DNA of 42,550 nt from Clostridia bacterium (GCA_017435905.1 JAFSEB010000083.1:1-42550), one strand, 5' to 3'; shown: positions 7,926 through 15,477, numbered from the stretch's first letter. The notes: a model not told the origin generated them from the letters alone. Program-made: numbers and translations.

Positions 7926-8287
7926 TTGCGTTCCCCTTTCAGCACCATCGGGATGCCTGCAAACACACGCACCACTTCATCCGCATCCTGTGCAAGCCTG
8001 CAGCAGATGCGCCCCACCGTTTCACGCCATTCCCGTTCCATTCTGTCAATGGGTACAACGCCGCAGCCCACCTCCCGGCAGATGACCGCTTCGTGCCACA
8101 TCAGCTCCGCAAGGATCTGCTCCTGCGTCATGCCGGAAAGAAGCGCCTCCTTCACCGCTTTTTCAAGATGCACGAGCACAGGCTTGTCTTCGCCGAGCCG
8201 CTCCGTGATCTCTTTCTTATTGTAATTTGTGTTGCGCAAAAGGGCATCGAGCTTCCTCTGCCCCGCTCCGCCGATCACAAGGATCAT
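7916..8287 (-). CDS. CobU-family paralogue lacking the P-loop (123 aa)
   Basis: The C-terminal half resembles the end of CobU: HEAVICREVGCGVVPIDR, then a W-R-E-x-x-G-R helix, then DEVVRVFAGIPMVLKG, which matches the CobU pattern (T/H)NEVG-GIVP ... ADEV ... G(L/I)P. The N-terminus keeps MILVIGGAG but has QRKLD where GKS(x)YAE should be, so ATP/GTP binding through Walker A looks lost, and the central histidine-bearing segment is missing (123 versus ~175 residues). It sits between cobS and cobC, overlapping both neighbours by a few bases, so it is co-translated. Function unknown: perhaps a regulatory or scaffolding partner of the full CobU at 9063-9587. Confidence 0.7.
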   Translation of the reverse strand: MILVIGGAGQRKLDALLRNTNYNKKEITERLGEDKPVLVHLEKAVKEALLSGMTQEQILAELMWHEAVICREVGCGVVPIDRMEREWRETVGRICCRLAQDADEVVRVFAGIPMVLKGERKWK

Positions 8288-9066
8288 AAAAGACCTCCTA
8301 CCTTTTCCACAACAACCGCCGCACCGAGGCAGGCAAGCTCACATACCGTTACGAACCAGCCGGCAAGATCGCCGGTGGTGCCGCCAAACCTGCTGTATGC
8401 CATGCGCCCGTAATAGCCGAACACCACGCCTGCCGCAAGCAGCGCCGCACCGCCAAGGGTGAGGGAACACAGGAACATGCCTGCTACAGCCGCAGCAAAC
8501 CACAGACAGGAAACGGTGCGCACCGTCCTCACATCCGCCGCACCGCTGAAGGTGGCAAGAAGCCCATCGCCCTTTGCGCTTTTGAAGCTGACCACCGCAA
8601 AGGCAGAAAGCGCACGGGAAAGCACCGGAACAAGGGCAAGCACATGACGGGATGCGCCCGTCAACGCCGCTTCATGCCAAAGGGCAAAGGAAATAAGCAG
8701 GTACGAAGCAAAACCGATCACCGCAAAGGCACCGCAGTTGGGGTCTTTCATAATGGCAAGCTTCTTCTCACGGGGCGCATGGGAAGAAAGCGCATCCACC
8801 GTATCACAGAAGCCGTCCATATGGATGCCGCCCGTCACAGCAAGCGGCACAAGCGTCAGCAGCGCACCGCTCAATACTGTGGAAAAATCGAGAAGGTCGC
8901 AAAGGAAAAGCACCAGCAGTACACATGCACCCTGAATGAGACCCACCACCGGAAAAAAGCACATGGCATACGCCATATTTTCCTTTTCCCACTTCACCTG
9001 CGGAACGGGAATGCCGGAATACATATACATGGAAAGCGCCATGCAAAGCGAGCGCAGCAATCTCAT
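8284..9066 (-). CDS. cobS: Adenosylcobinamide-GDP ribazoletransferase CobS
   Basis: Integral membrane enzyme joining adenosylcobinamide-GDP to alpha-ribazole (or its phosphate) to close the nucleotide loop of cobalamin. 260 residues, mostly hydrophobic helices. Signature segments are SMYMYSGIPVPQ near the N-terminus, then the acidic metal-binding MDGFCDTVDAL, and FGGTTGDLAGW near the C-terminus. The start is set at ATG 9066, which overlaps the cobU stop as ATGA and has GGGAG upstream; an earlier in-frame ATG at 9087 would lie inside cobU. Confidence 0.9.
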   Translation of the reverse strand: MRLLRSLCMALSMYMYSGIPVPQVKWEKENMAYAMCFFPVVGLIQGACVLLVLFLCDLLDFSTVLSGALLTLVPLAVTGGIHMDGFCDTVDALSSHAPREKKLAIMKDPNCGAFAVIGFASYLLISFALWHEAALTGASRHVLALVPVLSRALSAFAVVSFKSAKGDGLLATFSGAADVRTVRTVSCLWFAAAVAGMFLCSLTLGGAALLAAGVVFGYYGRMAYSRFGGTTGDLAGWFVTVCELACLGAAVVVEKVGGLL

Positions 9067-9587
9067 AGTATCTCCCTTCCTTTCCAAATAACAGGAATGC
9101 CTGCCGTTACTTCCACCACCGCATCCGCCTTTTCCGCAAGACTGCGGTTCACAGCGGCAAGCACCGCAAGGTAGGCTTCCGTTTCATCATCATACCGAAT
9201 ACCGTCGGAAAAGAGCTCGTTGGTCACCACCACCGCAAACTCCGCTTCCTCGCAAAGGCGCTCCATGCCGGAAAGGATGCACTTCGCCGCGCCTTCCCTT
9301 CCCTCTCCGCCGAAAAACTCGTTGGCGGCAAGGTTGGACATGCATTCGAGCAGCACCGCACCGCCCTTCGGAAGCGGCGCATGCAGAAGATCCCTCGGGC
9401 ATTCGAGCGTAACGAAGTGTTTCCCTGCACGCATGGCACGGTGCTTTGCGGCACGGCGCTCATCCTCCGCATCGAAGATCTGCATGGTGGCGATATAGGT
9501 GCGCTTTGTAAGACCGCTTTTCACGATCAGCCCTTCCGCATATTCGCTTTTTCCGCTGGCGGCGCCGCCGGAAACAAGGATCAGCAT
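9063..9587 (-). CDS. cobU: Adenosylcobinamide kinase / adenosylcobinamide-phosphate guanylyltransferase CobU
   Basis: 174-residue bifunctional enzyme that phosphorylates adenosylcobinamide and then transfers GMP to it. Walker A is GGAASGKSEYAE at the N-terminus; the guanylylated-His region is seen as RRAAKHRAMR. The segment VVVTNELFSDGIRYDDETEAY occupies the position of the usual TNEVG-GIVP motif, with substitutions, and the end ADAVVEVTAGIPVIWKG is typical. It overlaps cobT by 7 bases upstream and cobS by 4 downstream. The altered NE(L)FSDGIRYDD motif is unusual but does not remove nucleotide-binding residues. Confidence 0.85.
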   Translation of the reverse strand: MLILVSGGAASGKSEYAEGLIVKSGLTKRTYIATMQIFDAEDERRAAKHRAMRAGKHFVTLECPRDLLHAPLPKGGAVLLECMSNLAANEFFGGEGREGAAKCILSGMERLCEEAEFAVVVTNELFSDGIRYDDETEAYLAVLAAVNRSLAEKADAVVEVTAGIPVIWKGREIL

Positions 9588-10651
9588 ACGGTATCCTCCG
9601 GCTTGTGGGAATAAGCTTTGACCTTAATGTCATCAAAGGTGCGCATTTCGCCGTAAACAGCCAGCGCCATATCCAAAAGAGGCATTGCCGCAACGGCGCC
9701 CGTGCCTTCGCCAAGGCACATGTGCGCATGGATCATCGGTTCAAGGGACAGCGCCTGCAGCATCCGCATGCCGGCAGGCTCTTTGGAAACGTGGGTGGCG
9801 ATCAGGTGCTCCGCCACGGCAGGCGCCATGCGCACCGCCGTCAATGCCGCAACGGCGCTGATGAAGCCGTCAAGCAGGATCGGCACTTTGTAGATCGCAC
9901 CGCCGAAGCAAACGCCCGTCAGCGCTGCAATATCAAGGCCGCCAAGGCAGCGCAGCACCGCAAGAGGATCCGTGGGATCGGGATGTGTACAGCTGATGGC
10001 ACGCTCAATGGCGCTGCGCTTGCGAAGAAGTCCGGCATCGGAAAGCCCTGCGCCCCGTCCCGTTACCTCTTCCACGGATGCCTGCAGCAGCACCGCAGCC
10101 ATGGCGCTCGATGTGGTGGTATTGCCGATGCCCATCTCGCCCATGGCAAAAAGGCGGTAGCCTTCTTCTTTCTTTTCCCGTACAAGGTCTATGCCCACGT
10201 TGATCGCCGCAAGTGCCTCCGCTTCTGTCATGGCAGGCCCTTTTGCGATATTGGCTGTTCCCCTGCGCACGCAGCGATCGGTCACGTTTGCGGAAAGAGG
10301 TCGTTTAACGCCCACATCCACCGGAAATACATCCGCATGGGCGACATGCGCCATACGGCATACGCTGGAATCACCCTTTGCAGCATTTTCCGCCACGATG
10401 GCGGTCACTTCCTGCCCGGTCTGGGTCACGCCCTCCTCCACCACGCCGTTATCCGCACACATCATGAGCACAGCCCGTTTTCCAAGGGAAACATCTGCAC
10501 TGCCCGTGATGCCTGCGATCTTCACGATAGCATCTTCCAAAAGCCCAAGCCCGTTGAGCGGCTTCGCAATGGCATCCCACCGCCGCCGTGCTTCTTCCAT
10601 CGCCTCTCTATCGGCAGGCGAAACGGCATTTATGATCTCAAACAGCGTCAA
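9581..10651 (-). CDS. cobT: Nicotinate-nucleotide-dimethylbenzimidazole phosphoribosyltransferase CobT
   Basis: Activates the lower ligand base (5,6-dimethylbenzimidazole or another benzimidazole/purine) with nicotinate mononucleotide to give alpha-ribazole phosphate. 356 residues with KPLNGLGLLE, MCADNGVVEEGVTQ, GEMGIGNTTTSSA and GEGTGA, which carries the catalytic Glu. The start is a TTG at 10651: AGGAGG lies at an ideal 8-base spacing, whereas the nearer ATG (10659) opens a frame of only three codons. First gene of the cobT-cobU-cobS-cobU-like-cobC operon, transcribed divergently from the gene at 10742. Only the late salvage steps are present here. Confidence 0.94.
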   Translation of the reverse strand: MTLFEIINAVSPADREAMEEARRRWDAIAKPLNGLGLLEDAIVKIAGITGSADVSLGKRAVLMMCADNGVVEEGVTQTGQEVTAIVAENAAKGDSSVCRMAHVAHADVFPVDVGVKRPLSANVTDRCVRRGTANIAKGPAMTEAEALAAINVGIDLVREKKEEGYRLFAMGEMGIGNTTTSSAMAAVLLQASVEEVTGRGAGLSDAGLLRKRSAIERAISCTHPDPTDPLAVLRCLGGLDIAALTGVCFGGAIYKVPILLDGFISAVAALTAVRMAPAVAEHLIATHVSKEPAGMRMLQALSLEPMIHAHMCLGEGTGAVAAMPLLDMALAVYGEMRTFDDIKVKAYSHKPEDTVC

Positions 10652-10690
10652 AGCGCCATCCTCCTTTTATGAAGAAATTCATTCCCCATA

Positions 10691-10719
10691 ATAGTACCCT
10701 TTTTTGTTGAAAAATCCAA
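10691..10719 (-). promoter_or_regulatory. Candidate promoter of the cob operon
   Basis: On the minus strand TTGGAT (10714-10719), 17-base spacer, TACTAT (10691-10696). It interleaves with the divergent promoter at 10707-10735, so the two probably compete. The 90-base gap is too short for a classical cobalamin riboswitch. Confidence 0.55.
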
Positions 10720-10735
10720 GGGGAGATGTGATAAT
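10707..10735 (+). promoter_or_regulatory. Extended -10 promoter of the TIM-barrel gene, placing transcription start at the ATG
   Basis: TTGAAA (10707-10712), 17-base spacer ending TGT, GATAAT (10730-10735); the TG at 10727-10728 makes an extended -10. The expected start falls at about 10742, the first base of the gene, suggesting a leaderless mRNA. Confidence 0.6.
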
Positions 10736-10741
10736 ATCGGT

Positions 10742-11704
10742 ATGCTGAAATTGATTAATATCGTGGATAACAAGGAAATGCTTGCCGCAGAAACTGCGGA
10801 GGGCATCAAAAGCATGCTTGCCGCCCTTTCCCTTGACGGCGTGGAGGCGATCCGCTGCGGCGAACGCTCCCCTGCGCTTTGCAATGAGGATATCAAAGGC
10901 GTTCATCTCATCTTCTGGTCGGACTGGGTCGATTTCTGGCGGGGCAATAAAAAAGCTCTGCTGCAAAAATTCGGCACCATGGAAGCTGTGGAAAGCTATT
11001 ACGGCTGCACCGCCCCCGAAGGGCTTCTTGATGCATTTCGGGCAGACCTCGCCTATGCGGAAGAGGTCGGTGCGGAATATGTGGTCTTCCACGTCAGCGA
11101 TGTTTCGCCGGAAGAAACGCTGCGCTATTCCCGTTTTCACAGGGATGAAGAGGTCATCGATGCCTCTGCGGAGTTTTTGAACCTGCTGTTCAAGGGGAAG
11201 GAATATCCCTTTGCGCTGCTGCTGGAAAACCTGTGGTGGCCCGGGTTCACCATGACCGATCCGCACATGACGGAGCGGCTTCTTTCCAAAGTGGAATACC
11301 AAAACACCGGCATCATGCTTGATACCGGTCATCTTTTCGGCGCCGCCCCATCCTGCCGTGATACGGGAGAATGCATTGCCTTTGCACGCAGGATGATCGA
11401 AAACCACGGCAGCCTTGTTTCCTATATAAAGGGCATGCACCTGCATGGCAGAGCAACGGGCAATACCGTTGCACGGCTTTTACAGACCGCCCCTGCCCTT
11501 GCGCCGGGTTTTGCGGAACGCTTCCAGCAGGCATACGAATGGGTGCTGCAGATCGACCCTCACTGCCCCCTCACCCATCCGGATGTTTCCCGCCTTGTGG
11601 AGCAGGTCGCCCCCGGTTATTTGACGCTGGAGCTTGCAGGCAGCGGTCTTTCCTGCCGCAGGGATGCGATCGAAGTCCAGCTTCGTGCCCTCCAAGCGAA
11701 ATAG
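10742..11704 (+). CDS. TIM-barrel sugar isomerase/epimerase-like (AP endonuclease 2 family) protein
   Basis: 320 residues with the feel of the xylose-isomerase-like/AP-endonuclease 2 TIM barrel: alternating strands ending in metal-ligand candidates, including VVFHVSD (His), LLLENLWW (Glu), GIMLDTGHLFG (Asp and His), YIKGMHLHG (His pair) and LTLELAG (Glu). This H-E-D-H-H-E order is what the family uses to bind two or three metal ions. No close functional family is recognised. An AGGGGAG-like sequence sits about 16 bases before the ATG, too far for a normal ribosome site, in line with a leaderless start. Divergent from the cob operon, with no proven link to it. Confidence 0.7.
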   Translation: MLKLINIVDNKEMLAAETAEGIKSMLAALSLDGVEAIRCGERSPALCNEDIKGVHLIFWSDWVDFWRGNKKALLQKFGTMEAVESYYGCTAPEGLLDAFRADLAYAEEVGAEYVVFHVSDVSPEETLRYSRFHRDEEVIDASAEFLNLLFKGKEYPFALLLENLWWPGFTMTDPHMTERLLSKVEYQNTGIMLDTGHLFGAAPSCRDTGECIAFARRMIENHGSLVSYIKGMHLHGRATGNTVARLLQTAPALAPGFAERFQQAYEWVLQIDPHCPLTHPDVSRLVEQVAPGYLTLELAGSGLSCRRDAIEVQLRALQAK

Positions 11705-11714
11705 CTTTTTTGCC

Positions 11715-11743
11715 GATGCCGATGCGCTTGACGCACCGGCATC
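11715..11743 (+). terminator. Weak terminator-like hairpin after the TIM-barrel gene
   Basis: GATGCCG and TGCG (11715-11726, one mismatch) pair with CGCA and CGGCATC (11732-11743), loop CTTGA. Only TTT follows, so termination may be partial. The remainder of 11705-11850 is AT-rich and holds nothing else I can support. Confidence 0.5.
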
Positions 11744-11850
11744 TTTGCGATATATTAATATGCGGAAAATATCGGTCTATATATATGTAGAAATTTATTA
11801 TTTTCTAATCTTCGGACGGAGATCCCCTCCGAATCAACCGGCGGTGTACG

Positions 11851-12975
11851 ATGTCGAAAAAGCACGTTTTCTACTATTCCCTTTTGCAGCCCCTGGTGGC
11901 AGCCTTTGCACGCATTGCATTCGGTTACCGCTGCGAAAAAGTCAGCAAGGATATTCCCGGTCCTTATATCGTACTTTCCAACCACACCACGGATTTCGAT
12001 ATGCTTTTCGTAGGATCGAGCTTCAGAAAGCAGATGTACTTTGTCGGCAGCGAGCACATTGCACGCTGGGGTTTCCTGTATAAGCTTATCGACTATTTCT
12101 TCGCCCCCATCATGCGTTACAAGGGTACCACCGCCGCATCCACCGTAATGGATGTGCTGCGCAAGGTGCGTGGCGGCGATAATATCTGCCTGTTTGCAGA
12201 AGGCGCCCGCTGCTGGGACGGCGTGACCGCTTCCTTCCTTCCCTCCACCGGCAAAATGGTGAAGAGCGCAAAGTGTTCCCTGATCACCTACAGGATCGAG
12301 GGCGGCTATTTCGCAAGCCCCCGTTGGGCAGGCTCCCCCATCCGCCGGGGACGTATGCGCGGCGGTCCTGTGAACATTTATACCGCAGAGCAGCTTGCTG
12401 CCATGTCCCCTGCCGAGATCAATGCCGCCATCGCAAAGGATCTTCATGAGGATGCCTACGAAAGGCAGCTTGCTTCCCCCGTTCCCTACAAGGGCAAAAA
12501 GCTGGCCGAACATATGGAAAAGCTGCTGTTCCTTTGCCCCAAGTGCGGCGCACAGGAAACCCTTTCCTCCAAGGATGATACCGTAAGCTGCAGCGCCTGC
12601 GGTCTTTCCTTCCGCTACGACCGCTTTGGCATGCTGCACGGCGCACCTGCCGATACGGTAAAGGCGCTTGCCGCACAGCAGCATGAGCTTGTTGCAAAAT
12701 CCGCCGCCAACATAACATACCGTTCCCATTCGGCGGTGCTGAAAAAGGTCGCAAAGCACCAGGAGACCTTCGTTTGTGAAGGACCGCTTTCCATGAATGC
12801 GGAAGCGCTCACCTGCGGCGATGTGGTGATCCCCTTCCGGGATATTTCCGACCTTACCATGCACGGCTACCAGACCCTTGTGTTCAGTGCCGGCAGCGAA
12901 TATTACGAGCTGATCCCTGCAGCGGATACCAATGCATACAAGTTCCACCTGCTGTATCAGGCGCTGAAGGGCTGA
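11851..12975 (+). CDS. PlsC-like 1-acylglycerol-3-phosphate acyltransferase with C-terminal zinc ribbon
   Basis: Residues ~1-205 form a PlsC acyltransferase domain: the HX4D catalytic motif is H45-TTDF-D50 in LSNHTTDFD and the substrate motif is FAEGARC (E117 to R120). This family acylates lysophosphatidate or related acceptors at the membrane during phospholipid synthesis. A zinc ribbon follows, with CPKC at C229/C232 and CSAC at C247/C250. After it comes a ~120-residue region (KVAKHQETFVCEG ... FSAGSEYYEL) that I do not recognise. The fusion makes 374 residues, versus ~240 for plain PlsC. It might acylate another substrate. The start codon lacks a strong ribosome site. Confidence 0.8.
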   Translation: MSKKHVFYYSLLQPLVAAFARIAFGYRCEKVSKDIPGPYIVLSNHTTDFDMLFVGSSFRKQMYFVGSEHIARWGFLYKLIDYFFAPIMRYKGTTAASTVMDVLRKVRGGDNICLFAEGARCWDGVTASFLPSTGKMVKSAKCSLITYRIEGGYFASPRWAGSPIRRGRMRGGPVNIYTAEQLAAMSPAEINAAIAKDLHEDAYERQLASPVPYKGKKLAEHMEKLLFLCPKCGAQETLSSKDDTVSCSACGLSFRYDRFGMLHGAPADTVKALAAQQHELVAKSAANITYRSHSAVLKKVAKHQETFVCEGPLSMNAEALTCGDVVIPFRDISDLTMHGYQTLVFSAGSEYYELIPAADTNAYKFHLLYQALKG

Positions 12976-12990
12976 CGATCCCGCTATGGA

Positions 12991-13016
12991 AAGGGCTGCA
13001 CTGCAGCCCTTTTCTT
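12991..13016 (+). terminator. Intrinsic terminator after the acyltransferase gene
   Basis: AAGGGCTGC (12991-12999), loop ACT, GCAGCCCTT (13003-13011), followed by TTCTTT. The T-run merges with the -35 of the next promoter. Confidence 0.75.
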
Positions 13017-13044
13017 TGCCCGAACAGGCAGAGCGTAGTATAAT
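13016..13044 (+). promoter_or_regulatory. Promoter of the split-permease pair
   Basis: TTGCCC (13016-13021), 17-base spacer, TATAAT (13039-13044), 36 bases before the ATG at 13080, which has AGGAGAG upstream. Confidence 0.7.
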
Positions 13045-13079
13045 GGCACCACGAACATCATTTGGTTTTAGGAGAGATC

Positions 13080-13559
13080 ATGTTTACCTATATTCTTTAT
13101 GCCCTTGCCATCGGCGGGCTGATCCTTTCCTTCATCAAGGACAGGCAGAAAACAAAAGCAGCGCTGATGAAAGCCCTCCGCTCCTTTGAAAACATACTGC
13201 CGCAGCTGCTTGCGGTTCTGCTGCTTGTGGGTATGGCACTTTCCATTTTGGATGAAGCCACTATTTCCCGTCTGCTTGGCAAGGAGTCGGGGATCATCGG
13301 CATGCTGATCGCCGCAGTGCTCGGCGCTGTCACACTGATCCCCGGCTTTGTAGCATTCCCCCTTGCAGCCTCCCTGCTTGATGCAGGTGCAGGCTACGGA
13401 CAGATCACCATGTTCGTTTCCACGCTGATGATGGTGGGCATTGTAACACTTCCCATGGAATCGAAATTCTTCGGCAAAAAAGCCGCCCTGCGCCGCAACG
13501 CCTTCGCCATGATCTATGCCTGCGCCGCCGCATTTCTGATGGGAGGTATCCTTTCATGA
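13080..13559 (+). CDS. Permease half-protein, ArsP_1/DUF318-like (N-terminal half)
   Basis: 159 residues, strongly hydrophobic, about four to five membrane helices. It starts at ATG 13080 behind TTTTAGGAGAG; an upstream in-frame start at 13062 would cover the ribosome site. The motif LIPGFVAFPLAASLLDAGAG, with its helix-breaking PGF and a downstream MMVGIVTLPMESKFFG, matches half of the ArsP_1/YraQ permease family, whose single-chain members run ~300-350 residues. Its stop overlaps the next start as ATGA, so the two halves are translated together and probably form one transporter. Substrate unknown; ArsP-type organoarsenical export is only one possibility. Confidence 0.75.
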   Translation: MFTYILYALAIGGLILSFIKDRQKTKAALMKALRSFENILPQLLAVLLLVGMALSILDEATISRLLGKESGIIGMLIAAVLGAVTLIPGFVAFPLAASLLDAGAGYGQITMFVSTLMMVGIVTLPMESKFFGKKAALRRNAFAMIYACAAAFLMGGILS

Positions 13560-14098
13560 ACAAGCTGAAAGCCATCGTGAAGCGTTACCGATTATTCCTT
13601 CTTTTCCTTGCCGTTAATTTGCTGCTTTTGCTCTTTGCACCTGAGTACGGCGCCGCCGCTTTCAAAAAAGCCGGCAGCAATCTGAAGGAAATGCTCTCCA
13701 TACTGCCGCCTATCTTCATTCTTCTCGGGCTGATGGATGTTTGGCTGAAGCGTGAGACCATGATGCGGCTGATGGGCAAAGGCAGCGGCATCAAAGGTGC
13801 AGCCCTCGCTTTCCTGCTCGGTTCCGCCGCTGCAGGGCCGCTTTACGCTGCATTCCCCGTTGCAGCCATCATGCTGAAAAAGGGAGCAACGCTTTTTAAC
13901 ATGTTCCTGTTTATCGGCGCCTGGTCCACAACGAAGATCCCCCTGCTGCTGTTTGAGGCTTCCAACCTCGGCATTCCCTATACGCTTCTTCGCCTTGCTT
14001 TCAACCTTGTGGGCATTGTACTCATTGCATTCCTTTTGGAGCGCAGCCTAACGGAAGAAGACAGGAAAGCCGTTGCGGAACAGGCACAAAAAAACTGA
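13556..14098 (+). CDS. Permease half-protein, ArsP_1/DUF318-like (C-terminal half)
   Basis: 180 residues with about five membrane helices; overlaps the preceding half by four bases (ATGA). GSAAAGPLYAAFPVAAIMLKKGA is the second copy of the family's G-P-x-AAFPVA motif, mirroring PGFVAFPLAASLL in the first half, so the pair looks like an internally duplicated permease carried on two genes. LFIGAWSTTKIPLLLFEASNLG fits the conserved helix that follows. Ends at 14098 and is followed by a strong terminator. No cytoplasmic regulatory domain or metal-binding motif is visible. Confidence 0.75.
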   Translation: MNKLKAIVKRYRLFLLFLAVNLLLLLFAPEYGAAAFKKAGSNLKEMLSILPPIFILLGLMDVWLKRETMMRLMGKGSGIKGAALAFLLGSAAAGPLYAAFPVAAIMLKKGATLFNMFLFIGAWSTTKIPLLLFEASNLGIPYTLLRLAFNLVGIVLIAFLLERSLTEEDRKAVAEQAQKN

Positions 14099-14107
14099 TA
14101 TGAGCCT

Positions 14108-14140
14108 AACGCCGCCCATTTAGGGCGGCGTTTCTGTTTT
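14108..14140 (+). terminator. Terminator of the permease pair
   Basis: AACGCCGCCC (14108-14117), loop ATTTA, GGGCGGCGTT (14123-14132), followed by TCTGTTTTT. Confidence 0.85.
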
Positions 14141-14154
14141 TGGCAGTTCTTTAC

Positions 14155-14191
14155 GAAAAAGATCCCTTCCGCTTTTGCGGAAGGGATCTTT
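14155..14191 (-). terminator. Terminator of rpsO
   Basis: A 15-bp perfect stem (14158-14172 with 14177-14191, loop TTTT) followed on the minus strand by TTTTTC. With the plus-strand terminator at 14108-14140 it separates two converging units. Confidence 0.85.
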
Positions 14192-14203
14192 GCTTGCAGT
14201 TTC

Positions 14204-14458
14204 TTATTTACGCAGGCCGAGACGGGCAACGATGGAACGATAGCGCTCGATGTCGATCTCCTTGAGGTAGTTGAGGAGACCGCGGCGACGGCCGACCATC
14301 TTCAGAAGGCCGCGACGGGAGTGGTGATCCTTCTTGTTGATCTTAAGGTGCTCGTTGAGGTGGTTGATGCGCTCGGTAAGGAGAGCGATCTGCACTTCGG
14401 GAGAACCGGTGTCGCCTTCATGGGTCTGGTAAGTGGTGATGATTTCCTGCTTGGTCAT
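14204..14458 (-). CDS. rpsO: 30S ribosomal protein S15
   Basis: 84 residues, close to the usual 88. Shows the classic S15 sequence: [47 protein letters not shown] and a C-terminal [10 protein letters not shown]. Binds the central domain of 16S rRNA early in 30S assembly. ATG 14458 has GGAGG nine bases upstream. It has its own promoter (14549-14577) and a structured leader. The pnp gene that commonly follows rpsO is absent; a terminator follows directly. Confidence 0.97.
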   Translation of the reverse strand: MTKQEIITTYQTHEGDTGSPEVQIALLTERINHLNEHLKINKKDHHSRRGLLKMVGRRRGLLNYLKEIDIERYRSIVARLGLRK

Positions 14459-14542
14459 GGTTTTGTTCCTCCATTTTTATTAATTGCCGCAAGCCGAGTG
14501 ATGCGTCGGAGTGTCGCAAAACACAGCCTACGGTTCATACCG
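14459..14542 (-). promoter_or_regulatory. Structured rpsO leader, candidate S15 autoregulatory site
   Basis: The ~84-base leader contains GTGT/ACAC and CCGA/TCGG hairpins with flanking GC-rich segments that could form a junction. S15 leaders that bind S15 itself are known in several bacterial groups, with unrelated structures; membership in any of them is not established here. Confidence 0.4.
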
Positions 14543-14548
14543 CAAGAT

Positions 14549-14577
14549 AGTATACCACAGGGGCAGCGGCTTGTAAA
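14549..14577 (-). promoter_or_regulatory. Sigma-A promoter of rpsO
   Basis: On the minus strand TTTACA (14572-14577), 17-base spacer, TATACT (14549-14554), directly behind the ribF stop. Confidence 0.75.
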
Positions 14578-14580
14578 CCG

Positions 14581-15477
14581 CTATTTTTCTATATTTTTCA
14601 GGATGTTTTTGGCCGTTTCCACGTCCGATGCGATCTGCGCTGCAAGGGCTTCCCTGCCGGAAAACTTCACCTCGCCCCGAATGCGTGAAACGAATTCCAC
14701 CCGAAGCGGCATGCCGTAAATATCCGCATCGAAGTTGAGGATGTGCGTTTCCACCGTGGTGCGGCAGCCTTCCACCGTGGGATTGTTGCCCACATTCGTC
14801 ACCGCATCGTACCTGCGCCCCTTAAAGATGGCTTTTGTTGCGTATACGCCGGAAAGGGGCAGCACCTTGTTGCCGTAATTTTCAAGGTTTGCCGTGGGAA
14901 AACCGAGGGTATGACCGATGCGCCTGTTCATCCGCACGGTGCCCGAAAGCGCATAGCGTTTGCCCAGCATGGTGTTTGCATCGGGGATCTCCCCTTCCTC
15001 CAGGCAGTGGCGGATACGGGAGCTTGATACGGGTTTTCCTTCGTGGGAAACAGGCTCCATCACGGAAACGGCAAAGCCCATTTCCTTACCCATTTTCCGA
15101 AGAAGCTCCGTGTCGCCCTTCCCTTTGCTGCCAAAGGTATAGTTGAACCCCACCACGGCGCCTCGCATACAGAAGCGCTCGGAGAGCATTTTGATAAAAT
15201 CCTCCGGCGAAGTGGCCGCAAATTCCAGATCGAACACATCCGCCGCCACGGGAAGACCGCTGGCTTCAAGGGCATAGAGCCGTTCAAGCTGCGTCATCAA
15301 CAGCTTCGGTTCCCTCCCGAAAGGTGAAAGCGGATGATTGCGGAAGGTGTAGATCATGGGCTGTGCGCCAAGCTTTGCCGCAAGCGTTTTCGCTTCCTGC
15401 AGCAGCATACGGTGCCCTGCATGCACGCCGTCAAAGGTGCCAAGAGCGATCACGGTGCCATGCTTTTCATTCATCAT
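14581..15477 (-). CDS. ribF: Bifunctional riboflavin kinase / FAD synthetase RibF
   Basis: Makes FMN from riboflavin and then FAD. The N-terminal FAD synthetase domain has GTFDGVHAGH (HxGH nucleotidyl-transferase motif) near residue 10 and SSSRIRHCLEEG in the usual ISSTxIR position. The C-terminal riboflavin kinase domain has GHTLGFPTANL, LSGVYAT and PTVEG. I start at ATG 15477, with GGAGG nine bases upstream, giving 298 residues as in the family; the longer open frame upstream would run inside truB. It overlaps the truB stop by 11 bases and is the last gene of the rimP-to-ribF operon. Confidence 0.93.
   Translation of the reverse strand: MMNEKHGTVIALGTFDGVHAGHRMLLQEAKTLAAKLGAQPMIYTFRNHPLSPFGREPKLLMTQLERLYALEASGLPVAADVFDLEFAATSPEDFIKMLSERFCMRGAVVGFNYTFGSKGKGDTELLRKMGKEMGFAVSVMEPVSHEGKPVSSSRIRHCLEEGEIPDANTMLGKRYALSGTVRMNRRIGHTLGFPTANLENYGNKVLPLSGVYATKAIFKGRRYDAVTNVGNNPTVEGCRTTVETHILNFDADIYGMPLRVEFVSRIRGEVKFSGREALAAQIASDVETAKNILKNIEK

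Noticed and set aside
10652..10741. Cobalamin riboswitch upstream of cobT
   Set aside because: The gap is only 90 bases and shows none of the conserved B12-box features; it is filled by two promoters and the ribosome site.
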